Assembly (NCBI GenBank): GCA_918807975.1
Contig: OU964921.1
Location: 44,790,498-44,854,497 of the forward strand
Length of the DNA stretch: 64,000 bases
Direction: 5' to 3'
Origin: Aplidium turbinatum
Taxonomy: Eukaryota > Chordata > Ascidiacea > Aplousobranchia > Polyclinidae
The notes beneath the pieces were generated by a model that was given only the letters and a program-made list of their open reading frames with translations, was not told the origin of the DNA and made no database searches. Shown in pieces: positions 31,260 through 44,927 of the stretch (within the stretch, counting starts at the first letter, position 1; each line of letters opens with the position of its first letter). The position numbers and the translations under genes are program-made.

Positions 31260-34064
31260 GCGTCGATGGTGTAACGGTTAGCATTGGTGCCTTCCAAGCA
31301 CTAGTTCCGGGTTCGACTCCCGGTCGACGCAATAATTTAGTTATTTTTTTATTTGTTCTGCATTTATTAATTACCAAACAACCATGCTGCTGTCATCATT
31401 AGCGTCGATGGTGTAACGGTTAGCATTGGTGCCTTCCAAGCACTAGTTCCGGGGTCGACGAAATAATTTAGTTATTATTTTATTTGTTCTGCATTTATTA
31501 ATTACCAAACAACCATGCTGGTTTCATCATCAGCGTCGATGGTGTAACGGTTAGCATTGGTGCCTTCCAAGCACTAGTTCCGGGTTCGACTCCCGATCGT
31601 CGCAATAATTTAGTTATTATTTCAAATTTTGCTGCATTTATTAATTACCAAACAACCATGCTGGTGCCATCATCAGCGTCGATGGTGTAACGGTTAGCAT
31701 TGGTGCCTTCCAAGCACTAGTTCCGGGTTCGACTCCCGATCGTCGCAATAATTTAGTTATTATTTTATTTGTTGCATTGATTAATTACCAAACAACCATG
31801 CTGGTGGCGTCATCAGCGTCGATGGTGTAACGGTTAGCATTGGTGCCTTCCAAGCACTAGTTCCGGGTTCGACTCCCGGTCAACGCAATAATTTAGTTAT
31901 TATTTTATTTGTTCTGCATTTATTAATTACCAAACAACCATGCTGGTGTCATCATCAGCGTCGATGGTGTAACGGTTAGCATTGGTGCCTTCCAAGCACT
32001 AGTTCCGGGTTCGACTCCCGGTCGACGCAATAATTTAGTTATTATTTTATTTGTTCTGCATTTATTAATTACCAAACAACCATGCTGGTTCCATCATCAG
32101 CGTCGATGGTGTAACGGTTAGCATTGGTGCCTTCCAAGCACTAGTTCCGGGTTCGACTCCCGGTCGACGCAATAATTTAGTTATTATTTTATTTGTTCTG
32201 CATTTATTAATTACCAAACAACCATGCTGGTGTCATCATTAGCGTCGATGGTGTAACGGTTAGCATTGGTGCCTTCCAAGCACTAGTTCCGGGTTCGACT
32301 CCCGATCGTCGCAATGATTTAGTTATTATTTTATTTGTTTTGCATTTATTAATTACCAAACAACCATGCTGGTGTCATGATTAGCGTCGATGGTGTAACG
32401 GTTAGCATTGGTGCCTTCCAAGCACTAGTTCCGGGTTCGACTCCCGATCGTCGCATTAATTTAGTTATTATTTTATTTGTTGCTGCATTGATTAATTACC
32501 AAACAACCAAGCTGGTGGCGTCATCAGCGTCGATGGTGTAACGGTTAGCATTGGTGCCTTCCAAGCACTAGTTCCGGGTTCGACTCCCGGTCGACGCAAT
32601 AATTTAGTTATTATTTTATTTGTTCTGCATTTATTAATTACCAAACAACCATGCTGGTGTCATCATTAGCGTCGATGGTGTAACGGTTAGCATTGGTGCC
32701 TTCCAAGCACAAGTTCCGGGTTCGACTCCCGGTCGACGCAATAATTTAGTTATTATTTTATTTGTTCTGCATTTAATAATTACCAAACAACCATGCTGGT
32801 TTCATCATCAGCGTCGATGGTGTAACAGTTAGCATTGATGCCTTCCAAGCACTAGTTCCGGGTTCTACTCCCGGTCGACGCAATAATTTAGTTATTAATT
32901 TATTTGTTCTGCGATTATTAATTACCAAACAACCATGCTGGTGTCATCATCAGCGTCGATGGTGTAACGGTTAGCATTGGTGCCTTCCAAGCACTAGTTC
33001 CGGGTTCGACTCCCGGTCGACGCAATAATTTAGTTATTATTTTATTTGTTCTGCATTGATTAATTACCAAACAACCATGCTGGTTTCATCATCAGCGTCG
33101 ATGGTGTAACAGTTAGCATTGATGCCTTCCAAGCACTAGTTCCGGGTTCTACTCCCGGTCGACGCATTAATTTAGTTATTAATTTATTTGTTCTGCGATT
33201 ATTAATTACCAAACAACCATGCTGGTGTCATCATCAGCGTCGATGGTGTAACGGTTAGCATTGGTGCCTTCCAAGCACTAGCTCCGGGGTCGACGCAATA
33301 ATTTAGTTATTATTTTATTTGTTCTGCATTTATTAATTACCAAACAACCATGCTGGTGTCATCACTAGCGTCGATGGTGTAACGGTTAGCATTGGTGCCT
33401 TCCAAGCACTAGTTCCGGGTTCGACTCCCGATCGTCGCAATAATTTAGTTATTATTTTATTTGTTCTGCATTTATTAATTACCAAACAACCATGCTGGTG
33501 TCATCATCAGCGTCGATGGTATAACAGTTAGCATTGGTGCCTTCCAAGCACTAGTTCCTGGTTCGACTCCCGATCGTCGCAAAAATTCAGTTATTATTTT
33601 ATTTGTTCTGCATTGATTAATTACCAAACAACCATGCTGGCGTCATCAGCGTCGATGGTGTAACGGTTAGCATTGGTGTCTTCCAAGCACTAGTTCCGGG
33701 TTCGACTCCCGGTCGACGCAATAATTTAGTTATTATTTTATTTGTTCTGCATTTATTAATTACCAAACAACCATGCCGGTGTCATCATTAGCGTCGATGG
33801 TGTAACGGTTAGCATTGGTGCCTTCCAAGCACTAGTTCCGGGTTCGACTCCCGGTCGACGCAATAATTTAGTTAATTATTTTATTTGTTCTGCATTTATT
33901 AATTACCAAACAACCATGCTGGTTTCAACATCAGCGTCGATGGTGTAACGGTTAGCATTGGTGCCTTCCAAGCACTAGTTCCGGGTTCGACTCCCGGTCG
34001 ACGCAATAATTTAGTTATTATTTTATTTGTTCTGCATTCATTAATTACCAAACAACCATGCTGG
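31260..34064 (+). tRNA. tRNA-Gly(TCC) array, block 4: twenty copies
   Basis: Copies start at about 31260, 31402, 31533, 31676, 31816, 31958, 32100, 32242, 32384, 32527, 32669, 32811, 32953, 33095, 33237, 33368, 33510, 33649, 33791 and 33934. Those at 31402 and 33237 lack part of the T arm. The copies at 32811 and 33095 share GTAACAGTTAGCATTGATGCC and a GGGTTCTAC T loop, which marks them as a local duplicate. Several (31260, 31958, 32100, 32527, 33791, 33934) are perfect to consensus. Confidence 0.9.
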
Positions 34065-34312
34065 TTAATCTAATCAAAAAATAAAGAGCCCAAAATGTAG
34101 ATACTAAACTCATGTTCAGCAAACAAACGTTTCGAAAACACATTTATACACTGTTGTCGTGTTGTTGTCGTGTTGTCGTGTTGACACTGTTGTTGTCGAC
34201 GCACATTTATAACACTGAAGATGAAGACAGTATAGTTTTCGAAACGTTTGTTTGCTGAACATGAGTTTAGTATCTACATTTTGGGCTCTTTATTTTTTGA
34301 TTAAATTAACCA
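34065..34312. mobile_element. Penelope-like deletion derivative (family C)
   Basis: About 76 bp inverted ends (TAATCAAAAAATAAAGAGCC onward) flank a centre with repeated TGTTGTCGTGT. The arms end in AACAAACGTTTCGAAAAC. A diverged single arm lies at about 58800-58895. Confidence 0.78.
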
Positions 34313-34342
34313 GGCGTTCCAACCATGCTGGTGTCATCATTA

Positions 34343-35580
34343 GCGTCGATGGTGTAACGGTTAGCATTGGTGCCTTCCAAGCACTAGTTCCGGGTTCGAC
34401 TCCCGATCGTCGCAATAATTTAGTTATTATTTTATTTGTTCTGCATTGATTAATTACCAAACAACCATGCTGGTGGCGTCATCAGCGTCGATGGTGTAAC
34501 GGTTAGCATTGGTGCCTTCCAAGCACTAGTTCAGGGTTCGGCTCCCGGTCGACGCAATGATTTAATTATTATTTTATTTGTTCTGCATTTATTAATTACC
34601 AAACAACCATGCTGGTGTCATCATTAGTGTCGATGGTGTAACGGTTAGCATTGGTGCCTTCCAAGCACTAGTTCCGGGTTCGACTCCCAGTCGACGCAAT
34701 AATATGGTTATTTTTTTATTTGTTCTGCATTTATTAATTGCCAAACAACCATGCTGGTTTCATCATCAGCGTCGATGGTGTAACAGTTAGCATTGGTGCC
34801 TTCCAAGCACTAGTTCCGGGTTCGACTCCCGGTCGACGCAATAATTTAGTTATTATTTTATTTGTTCTGCATTTATTAATTACCAAACAACCATGCTAGT
34901 GTCATCATTAGCGTCGATGGTGTAACGGTTAGCATTGGTGCCTTCCAAGCACTAGTTCCGGGTTCGACTCCCGATCGTCGCAATAATTTAGTTATTATTT
35001 TATTTGTTGCTGCATTGATTAATTACCAAACAACCATGCTGGTGGCGTCATCAGCGTCGATGGTGTAACGGTTAGCATTGGTGCCTTCCAAGCACTAGTT
35101 CCGGGTTCGACTCCCGGTCGACGCAATAATTTAGTTATTATTTTATTTGTTCTGCATTTATTAATTACCAAACAACCATGCTGGTGTCATCATTAGCGTC
35201 GATGATGTAACGGTTAGCATTGATGCCTTCCAAGCACTAGTTCCGGGTTCGACTCCCGGTCGACGCAATAATTTAGTTATTATTTTATTTGTTCTGCATT
35301 TATTAATTACCAAACAACCATGCTGGTTTCATCATCAGCGTCGATGGTGTAACAGTTAGCATTGGTGCCTTCCAAGCACTAGTTCCGGGTTCTACTCCCG
35401 GTCGACGCAATAATTTAGTTATTATTTTATTTGTTCTGCATTTATTAATTACCAAACAACCATGCTGGTGTCATCATTAGCGTCGATGGTGTAACGGTTA
35501 GCATTGGTGCCTTCCAAGCAGTAGTTCCGGGGTCGACTCTCGGTCGACGCAATAATTTAGTTATTATTTTATTTGTTCTG
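34343..35580 (+). tRNA. tRNA-Gly(TCC) array, block 5: nine copies
   Basis: Copies start at about 34343, 34485, 34627, 34769, 34911, 35054, 35196, 35338 and 35480. The copy at 35054 is perfect to consensus. The copy at 34627 starts GTGTCGA, 34485 has TTCAGGG in the T arm, and 35480 has GCAGT at the anticodon stem and GGGGTCGACTCTC. The block ends where a large Penelope-like element sits in the spacer. Confidence 0.88.
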
Positions 35581-35839
35581 CATTTATTAATTATAGAGAA
35601 ATAAAACATAGTAACTTTAGCGGGTTTAGCATACTTTATTTCACTCAAAATATAACATAATTAAATAAAAAAACTCAAACGTTTTCGACACGTACGTGTG
35701 TCCTCATCAGGAATTAAATCTGCAATACATAAAATGAAAAATCGTAAGATAAATTAGACTATGCACTGTAACTGTAACTGCACTGTAACTGTAATATTTA
35801 AAAGAAGTTAATCAAGAAAATCTCTTATTCCAACCGGAA

Positions 35840-37274
35840 GCTGTCCTGGCAAATTATATGGATTAATAAAAGTGCACAAGCCAGGCAATCCCGCGAGACC
35901 AGTCGTTTCCATGATTGGCACTCCGGAATACAAATTGGCTAAATTTTGAGACAAAATTATAAAATCGTTCATACCCAAGAACTACATGCTTAATTCAACT
36001 AATCAATTGATGGAAAAGTTAAAAGATTTTAAGTGTCCACCCAACAGTCGCATGGTGAGTTTTGATGTTGTGTCTCTGTTCACTAACGTGCCTCTGAAAG
36101 AAACTATTACTATAATTGCTGACCATATATTTAGTGAAAACCAACCAAATCGACCGCCCATTGCGAAAAAATACTTTATAAAATTATTACATTTAGCCAC
36201 AGAAGGCATGTTTCTGTACAACAATAGTTTGTTTCAACAGATAGATGGCGTCACCATGGGGTCCCCATTGGGCCCAACACTGGCAAACTTTTTCTTGGCA
36301 CACATCGAAACCAAAATATTTGAATTTTATCGTGATTTTTATCCCAAACTGTATTTACGTTATGTTGATGATATTTTCGCCATTTTTGATGATGATGAAT
36401 CGTGCTCAAAATTTTTGAACCTTCTAAATTCGCAACATAAAAATATCTAATTTACTCTTGAAAAATCCAATGACACCATCGCTTTTTTAGATGTTGAAAT
36501 TGAAATTAAAGGCAATTCTTTTGACACCTGGATTTGGCGAAAACCTACCAACACTGGCTTGCTTTTAAATTATAACGCTCTATGCCCTAGGAAATCCAAA
36601 TCTGGTTTAATCTTGTGTCTGTTATCTCGTGCTCGTTTGGTGTGTTCTGATGATCAGTTGTTTCAGAAAGAAATCAAGAAATTAAAAAACATGTTTTATT
36701 TAAATGGATATCCTTTTCACTTTTTCAATAAAGTCTTAAACACCTTCATGGCTGATGAACCAAAAGACACGCCTGAAGAAGTAGATTTTAGTTATTTCAT
36801 TAATATACCCTACCTAGGAAAAGGTTCAACAATTTTTGCGAAAAACCTAGCTAAACTTATAAAAAAGAAATTTTCATGTGACATTCATCCTGTGTATAAA
36901 ACATTTAAATTGCACCAATATTTTCAATTGAAGTCGCCTACCCCTTTGCTGTTTCTTCAAATGTTGTGTATAAATTTAGTTGTTTGCGTGACGCAAACCA
37001 GACATACATTGGTATGTCAACCAGACATTTGTTGACAAGGGCCGGGGAGCACTTAAACCCAAACCTAACAACTAAAAGTGCAATTAAAGAGCACATCGCC
37101 TCTTGTGAAACGTGCACTGACAATGTCTCGGTCGACCAATTTAAAATCATCTCTCGAGGCAGATCTGATTTTCAGACTAAGATCATGGAAGCCTTAAGAA
37201 TCAAACGTAACAATCCATCTCTCAACCGGCAGTTATTCGCCTGTGGCTCATCGTTCCTTTTTTGTGTGTTCTAA
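35840..37274 (+). pseudogene. Penelope-like RT with GIY-YIG endonuclease, decayed
   Basis: The RT motifs in order are GLIKVHKPGNPARPVVSMIG, SFDVVSLFTNVPLKETI (motif A), DGVTMGSPLGPTLANFFLAH (motif B), LYLRYVDDIFAIF (motif C, YVDD) and NDTIAFLDVEI. The downstream endonuclease has QTYIGMSTRHLLTRAGEHLN, the altered GIY-YIG signature of Penelope-like elements, and ends in IKRNNPSLNRQL. Frames are not continuous, so no full protein is expected. Confidence 0.85.
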
Positions 37275-37275
37275 T

Positions 37276-37819
37276 TGTTCCCGACAATTTTCACCAAATC
37301 AAACGTCATATAAAAACCGTTATGGTCTACTTAACCTAGCTGGCATCTTACGTCATGGAAATTGCTAGAAAATGTCCAAATATTGCACCATCGGTCGTAA
37401 GACCTGATGAAATATTGCATCACTACCTTTGAACACCGGTTTGAATTGCGTGACAATGTCTTTCATCATTGCGTCACAGTTACTGTCTACGTGCATTTGA
37501 GATATCACAAATTATTCTAGTCATTCGTAAAATTGTTTGTTGGAAGTCAGTCGCATATTTAACAGTTTGCTTAGTGCTTGCTAGCTGGACAAAGTTTCCG
37601 TTTTTTATCTAAGTAATCTGTTCTGTAGTGACAAGTTTTAGTGGTGTACGGCGTTACATCCAATTTGGACAGCCAGGTGGCTAATTTTACAGAAATACAA
37701 ATTTGAATAGACGTTTCGAAGGAGTGTTTCTTTTTCGGTCATTACATGCAGACGAACGGATTCGGGAATCTTACGTTACAATTTTCCCACGAAGAGATTA
37801 TGGTTTACTGCTGTGACCA
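37276..37819 (+). repeat. 5' LTR of BEL/Pao element
   Basis: TG...CA termini. It is 544 bp and matches 44928-45471 at about 99%. Confidence 0.93.
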
Positions 37820-38255
37820 TAAAAAATAAAAGACGAGTTCTTGTCGGTTGGTAGGTCAAGAAGAAATTAAAGCAAAATAATAAAAGAAGATCTTGTTGGT
37901 TGGTAGTCTACAGAAGCAAAAGAAAATTAAAGATATTTCTTCTCAGTTGGTACTGAAGAACTTCAAGTTAAAAATTAAAGGCGTTTCTTTGTTGGTTCTG
38001 AAGAAAAAACAACATTGACATTCATTTGAAGAAAAAAGATTAAAGACAATCGATCTGTGCTTGAAGATTCAAGTGAACGAATCCAAGCAAGTTTTGTGGA
38101 ACTCTAGGACTTCATATACCCGTACAACTACGGTATTGTGCATTTAAATTCTTTTTGTATTTTTACGGTCTTTGCAGTTAAGTTTTTTATAACTTAATTT
38201 TGTGTGTTTGTGTAACTTAATTTTTTAATTGTTAAATTTAGCCCCAACATTTAAT
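37820..38255 (+). repeat. BEL/Pao leader with short degenerate repeats
   Basis: Between the LTR and gag, a 50-60 bp phrase (AAATTAAAG..., TTCTTGT.GGTTGGTA) recurs about four times near 37830-38000. No primer binding site is assigned with confidence. Confidence 0.6.
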
Positions 38256-41200
38256 ATGTCTACACTCGGTGGCGACAAGGACTCGACCGCCGTCGACTCG
38301 ACTGAGTTTAAGCCTGATGGTGTTCTTTGCGGTCGGGCAGGCCATTCTGGGGAGGGACCCCGTAACGATGAGGCTAAGTCAGTTCGAGAGGCCCGGCATC
38401 TTAGACGGGATATTTTGACTCAAATTGGGGAACTTTCTGTAGCCCTAGGTTCTTTGAGTGATAAGCAGGAACTGTTAATTTTTAGATCTAAGTTCTCTAC
38501 TTTGGAAGAGGAATTACGGCATTTCCATGCTCTTTTGACTAAAATTTTTAACTCTGCAATCTTGGCAGAACTTCGTGATAGGGTAGATCCCGAATATAAC
38601 TCGTTAAAAAATAACTTCGAACAAAAAGAAAGTGAGTTCTCAGATATGTTGAATGCTGACATACATCCTGAGGATAGCGCCTCAAATGTAAGCACTAGGA
38701 TGTCTAAGAGTTCGTCTCGGATAGTTGCACAAATTAACCTACAGCTAAGACGAGAGGAGCTCCAGATACAAGCTGAGGCTGAAGCAAGAGCTGCTGAGGC
38801 TATGGCGAGAGCTGAGCCCATACGAGCTGAGGCTGCCGCGAGAGCTGAGGCCGACGCGAGAGCTGCTGAGGCCGCCGCGAGAGCTGAAGCCGTACGAGCA
38901 GAGGCCATCGCGAGAGCCGAAGCTAGAGCTGCTGAGTTCGCACTCAAAGACGCTCAGTTGAGGGCTGAACAACGTAAAGAGGTAGTTCTAGCTGAATATC
39001 GTTCAGAGTTGGGCTCCCGGCGTAGTTCTAAGAAGGGCTCTTCTAGCCATTCCAGAAATGAACATCAATCGCAGTTTAATTTACATAACCTTTTCCAGAC
39101 GCCTGTTCAATCTGTAAGTGGACCAGTGCAATCCACACGTTTTCCAGCTGTTTCAGGAGGTCTCGGGGCCGCGGCTAAGGGTCTTTCGAAGGCTGTAGAG
39201 CCAAGGCCTGCGAATTATAGCCGAACTCCTCCCCCAGAGCGTGCAGGTCACGGGGCCGCCATTAGCAGTAATGCTATGCCCCCTTCACAGTTTTCTGCGC
39301 CGCTAGTTTTTGATCGCCCAGCTACACGTAATTTGCGTGATCGTGAGAGGCGTAACGCGTCTCCTGATTTTAACGTGTGTGAGGATCGTGATCGGGCTGT
39401 GCATGTGACTGAGCCCCCTCAGCCCCTTAAGGGATATAGTTTGTCTTCTCCCGCTAAATCGAGTTCTCAACAACAGGATTGCTTTTTTGAATACCAAAAT
39501 AGTAGGACGTTTTTCGATAAGGCGGCCTTGATTGGTTACGATGGTTATAATATGCCATTTATCTTCTTTAAAAATCGTGTTACGGCCTTAATGGCAGCTT
39601 CACCCTTTAAAGGAACTCGTTTGACTTTGTTACAAGCAGCTTGTGTTAGAACAGCTGCGCAAACGATTGCTAATTTGGTTTCCGACACTCCTGGCTTGTC
39701 AGAAGAAGACAGGATAGAAATGTCGTTAGCTCGCTTGTCCCAGCGTTTTGGGGTTCGTGGAGGTCTTTTCGCCGAACCGGAAATTGGAAAGTATCGCTAT
39801 GGTAGCAAATTGACTTCGACCTCTTCCAGTGATCTGAAAGAGTTTAAAGATGAATTGTCGCAGTGTCTGCTTTACGCGCAAGCTTATGGTCAGCGTGACA
39901 AATTGGAAGGACGTTTTGTTTTGGATTTGGCTAAGCGACTCCCGTTTGACGCTAAGCAGCGTTATCTTGACTTTTTAGGTGATCAGTATGGTGGTACTGA
40001 TGAGCCTACTTTTCAGAGTTTGTTTGAATTTGTAGTACGGGAGGAAACGCGCAAGTCGACTGATTTTAGCATTATGCTAATGGGCGATTCTGGTGAGTCG
40101 CAGCATTTTAAAAAGTTTGGCAAAGGAAAATTGCCTTCATGTCCGGTTAGGCAGACGTCGGTAAAACCCAATGATAATGTGATTTCAGGGAGTTCGCAGT
40201 ACTCGACTGCTGTTGGCGCACCGCGCGGTGGTGTGGCCAGACGTAGAGACATACCGGCATGTTTTTATTGTTCGTCACGTGGTCAAGTTGAATATCATTT
40301 TTTGTCTAATTGTAAAGAATTTTTGCGCTTGACACCTAAAGATCGGAGAGATGTCATTGTGAAAGCTGGCAAATGCTTGAATTGTTTGCGCCAGCATATA
40401 GTTAGGGATTGCGTTCATGCAAACAACTGTCGTCAATGTGGCCCTAACAACGATAGGAAACACTATTTTCTTCTGCATGATTTTTATGTGACGTCACGTG
40501 ATTCTCTGGATTCGGTCGGTAAAGATGATGCTGGTGCCAGAGTTCCTGTGCGTAATGTTAAGATTGGAAATATTAAAGCAGCCTTTAACCGCATTACTGC
40601 TGCTCGTGTTTCGAATCCAATGACTGGCAAATCGAAGTTGGTGTATTGTCAACATGATCCTGGTTCGCAGTTGACTTTTGTTTCGAGTGATTTGGTCTGC
40701 GAACTTGACGTAAAACCATATGACAAAGCGTCGTTTAAAATGGATACTCTGGCTGGTCAGAAAGCTACTTGTGCTGACCTTGTTAAACTCAACATTCAGT
40801 CGTTAGAGACGAATGAACTGTTTTGTGATATAACTTCGGTGGTTAACCCAGCTTGGGCTGACGATGTTAAAACTTTACCACATAAGCAGGATTTAAGTAG
40901 TTTCCGTCATTTTCATGACGTGAATATGTTTCATTTGAATGATTGTAGTACTGTAGATGTACTGATTGGAAACGACAACGCTTATTTGATGTGTGCTAAA
41001 GAAGAGCGTGTTGGTGAGAATCGTAGTGAACCACATGCTTTGCTCACTCCTCTCGGTTGGTTGGCTTGTGGTGGTAAGTCACCCTTAGATGAAAGCGTTG
41101 CTAACGTGTGCAGAGTGCAAACGTTTTCAGAGTCGGATGTCATCTCTAGCTTTCAGCGTAAAATTGAGTCTCGTGATATGGAAATAGCAGACCTGAATAA

Positions 41201-44200
41201 AGTCATTCAGGATTTGACCTTGCAAAATGAAACCTGTGAATTGTCTCGCAATGATATTTTGGCTAGAGAACTTGTTGAACCGAATATTGAGTTGAAAGAT
41301 GGTCGATTTGAGATACCTGTACCGTTGAAGGAAGATATTGATTTACCTAACAATTTTGTGCTGGCGTCAGATAGAGCTGCTGCTTTAAGGAAGAAGGCTT
41401 TAAAACAACCTGAACTTCGTGATTTCCTTACCGACACCATGAAAGATCTTAAATCTACTGGCTATATTGAGCGTGCTGGTGAAGCAGAAAATGTAAAAGG
41501 ATTTCAGTGGTATTTACCATACTTTGTGACGTCACAATTAAAAAAGCGTATTGTTTACGATGGCAAGTCTGAATTTCGAGGAACTTGTGTTAATGATGTA
41601 ATGTTTTCGGGTCCTGACTTGTTAAACCCTCTTGTAGATGTCTTGGCTAGATTTCGGCTTGGTAGATTTGGTCTCATGGCTGATGTGACTAAATGCTTCT
41701 TTCAAATAAAGTTACCTGAGTCGCAGAGGGATTTGTTTCGTATATTGTGGTTTGAAGATGATGACCTTGAAAATGGTAGAATGGTACCCTTTCGTTTTTG
41801 TGTACACCCTTGGGGAATAAAGAGTAGCCCATATATCGCTTGCTTGGCCATAAAGAAAATGATCGAGCAGAATCCCAGCGGTGCTGGTGAACTAACTCTC
41901 TGCAATATTGCAAATAATATGTACATGGATGATTTTATATTTTCGGCTGATAGCTTAGAGGAAGCTCAGCAAATCACTCATGAATCAATTGCTTTGTTTG
42001 ATAGCCGTGGGTTTAAGCTTGTTAAGTGGAGTGCTAACAAGGAGGCTATGATTGTCTTGTCAAATTTGGATAATGAGATGCTTTCACCTTTGATTCGTGA
42101 CATTGACTTTCAGACTGAAAATATGACTTTGCCATCAGCGAAGACATTGGGTTGTGTGTGGCAAACCGAGTCTGACGAGATGCATATCGCATGTTCCTTA
42201 AAGCTCTTAGCTAAACACACGCCCCGAAGTATGATCAGTCAGCTTGGACAAAATTTTGATCCGCTAGGCTTTGGAGCGCCATTTTTTCTAAAAGCACGTA
42301 TGATACTTCAGCAATTGGCGATAGACAAGTTTGATTGGGACACCGAGGTCCCTGATAGCTTTGTAAAAGAGTGGGAGTCGTGACTTCGCTCTTTGGACCT
42401 GCTTAAGGATTTTTCGTTACCGAGATATTATTTTGCAAACTCTGGTGTGTGTAGTCCGGATGATGTTGTTTCTTATCAATTACATGGGTTTAGTGATGCT
42501 TCGAATCAAGCTTTCTCTTCGGTTGTTTACTTGCGTAGATTGGTTAATGAAGTTCCTAGTGTGTCTTTCGTTCTGGGTAAATCTACCATTGTTGTAAAAA
42601 ATCAGTTTTCTTGGCCGATAGCTAGGAAAGAGCTTGTTGCCGCTTTGAATACAGCAAGACTCGTGAAGCAGGCCTACGAGGCATTAAAGATGCCTGACTG
42701 CATTAAATATTTTTGGTGTGATTCTCGGACAGTGTTGCAGTGGGTTAAAAACCCTGATTTACGTTTGAATAAGTTTATCACGCGTCGAGTTGAGCATATT
42801 TTATTGTTGTCTGGAGTCCAGGATTGGCGTTTTTGCCCTACCGATATGAACCCAGCTGATGTTGGCACACGGCCAAATCTTATTACTAAGAGAGAATTTC
42901 GAGAGTTGTGGTTGAATGGTTCTAGTCTTCTCTATCAGTGTGAAGAAATTCCATCTGTAGAAAATGCCACTCCAGTACCTGTCCATAGCCTATATCTTCG
43001 TGACGAAGAGGAGTCGCTCGACGTTGGACGGGATGGCCTTCACAGATTGATCGAGGCAGCACCTTCTTTGTATGTTATGAAAAAGAGAATCGCTTATGTG
43101 GTTGCTTTTGTTGAATTTTTGTGCTGTAAAACGAGAAAGCGTAGCTTTGTGAAGCCAAAACTGGACGCTTCTTATCTTAATAGAGCCTTAGACTTAACTG
43201 TGAAGTTTGTTCAGAAAAGCGTGTATGGCGATGTGGTACATTTAATGACCAAACGATCGCCGGATGCCCTTGAGGAAGTGATAAAGCGGGGTAGTGTTGG
43301 CGCTTCGCAACGTGAGAAGGAACGCTTGAAAGAATTGCGTTCACTTAAAAAGTACAGACCTTGTGTAGATGACGCTGGTGTAATCCGCATTGAAGGGCGC
43401 TTAAGTAATTCTCCTGAGATCTCTCTTGAAGCAAAGCATCCGATTGTTTTGCCTTCGAAACACCCCTTCACTAGGCTTGTTGTACTGTCACATCATAATG
43501 GAAATGCGCACTGTGGAGTACAGCACACTTTGTTGTCTACGCGACAAAAGTTTTGGATCGCTAATGGTAATGCCTCCGTGAAGAGGTATCTTAATGACTG
43601 TGGTGTATGCGCGATTGAGAAAGCGCGACCTATAAGGCAGCTCATGTCTGATTTACCTTTGTCTCGCACAACTGCGCATAGGAAACCCTTTTTTGATTCC
43701 GGCTTAGACTATCTTGGACCATTGACCTTTGTTGAAGGTAGGAGTCACAAAAAAGCTTGGGGACCCTTGTTCACATGTATGGCATCTCGCGCTATTCATG
43801 TTGAGCTGGTTACGTCATTGTCGCTGAGTGATTTTTTACTTGCCTTTACTAGGTTTACGGATTTACGTGGGCAGGTTAATGCTATCTATTTCGATAATGG
43901 AAGCACCTTTCAGGCGGCATCTAAGAAGTTACCCGAGTTGATAAAATCAACTGAATTTCACAACGCCCTGAGACAGAAGCAGATAAACTGGGAGTTTATA
44001 CCTCCGTATGCTCCAGCGCAAGGTGGCGCTTGGGAGGCAATGGTAAAACAATTTAAAATTGCATTTTTTCACATTTTGGACTCTTCAATACGTAAGCCCA
44101 ATTTTATTGAACTGCTTACGTACACCAGCAGTGCTGTTCGGATCGTGAACGAACGCCCTTTGGTACCTTTGAGTGACGACCCTAGGGATTTTACTGTCAT

Positions 44201-44618
44201 CACCCCTGCCTCACTTTTGACCCCATACTTAGACCCATACTGTGCTGTTGGGCAGCCACATGATCGTGACCAACTAAGGAGGGATTATCGGTTCAATTTG
44301 TCACTTTCTCAGCAGTTTTGGAGTAAATGGATCGATTTTTACTTGCCAGGGCTTCAGGGCCGGAAAAAATGGCTAAAAATGGCCCAGAATTTGGAGCCTG
44401 GTCAACTTGTAGTGGTGGGTTCTCTCCAAGACATTGGTAAACGTGGAAAGTATCAACTTGGGAGGGTGCATGAGGTAGTTCCACAAGTTAGGAAAGGGAA
44501 GCCTGTGGTTCGTAGAGCTAAAGTTGCCGTCTGCAACTATGATGAGAGTACGGGGGAAGTGAAAGTAGACTACGTGTTGAGGGATATTTCGTGCCTCGCC
44601 CCCGTAAAGAACACCTAA
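38256..44618 (+). other. BEL/Pao gag-pol region (fossil)
   Basis: The order is as follows. Gag begins MSTLGGDKDSTAV and includes an Ala/Arg/Glu-rich coiled-coil-like stretch at about 38755-38990. Cys/His knuckles lie near 40255-40470, and an aspartic protease near 40640 (HDPGSQ). The RT has YMDDFIFS near 41920, RNase H LHGFSDASNQ near 42485, and the integrase zinc region (HHNGNAHCG...C..C) is near 43490-43620, followed by the catalytic core to about 44250. RT, RNase H and integrase of this type and order are diagnostic for BEL/Pao. No envelope gene is recognised. Confidence 0.9.
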
Positions 44619-44927
44619 GTGTTAGGGTTTGAGCCTGGTTTGTCTGCGGTGGCCGACACTTGTCTGAGCCCAGAACAGTCGGTTATTATCGCAACCATTG
44701 TATATAGTGTCATTTTAGCATGTACCTATGGTACCAATTTCATGTATCGTCGTGTAGTATTCGTATTGTTGTTCATTCTTTGCATGCCCTTTGTATTTAC
44801 GTGTTAACATAAACGTGAGTGATTCAAACAATTTGTGTATCGTGTGTTTTTATTCATTGGCTCACAATATTGTCGTCAATTCTTTTTTAGTTATGCCATG
44901 TCAGACTGTCATAACTAGGGGCCGCTA

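Noticed and set aside
19210-35550. CRISPR-like array
   Set aside because: The regular spacing comes from 142 bp units containing a tRNA. Repeats are too long, spacers are not unique and the genome is eukaryotic.
38420-38972. Minus-strand Ala/Ser-rich frames opposite the BEL/Pao gag
   Set aside because: They mirror the Ala/Arg/Glu-rich gag stretch on the other strand. Composition explains their length.
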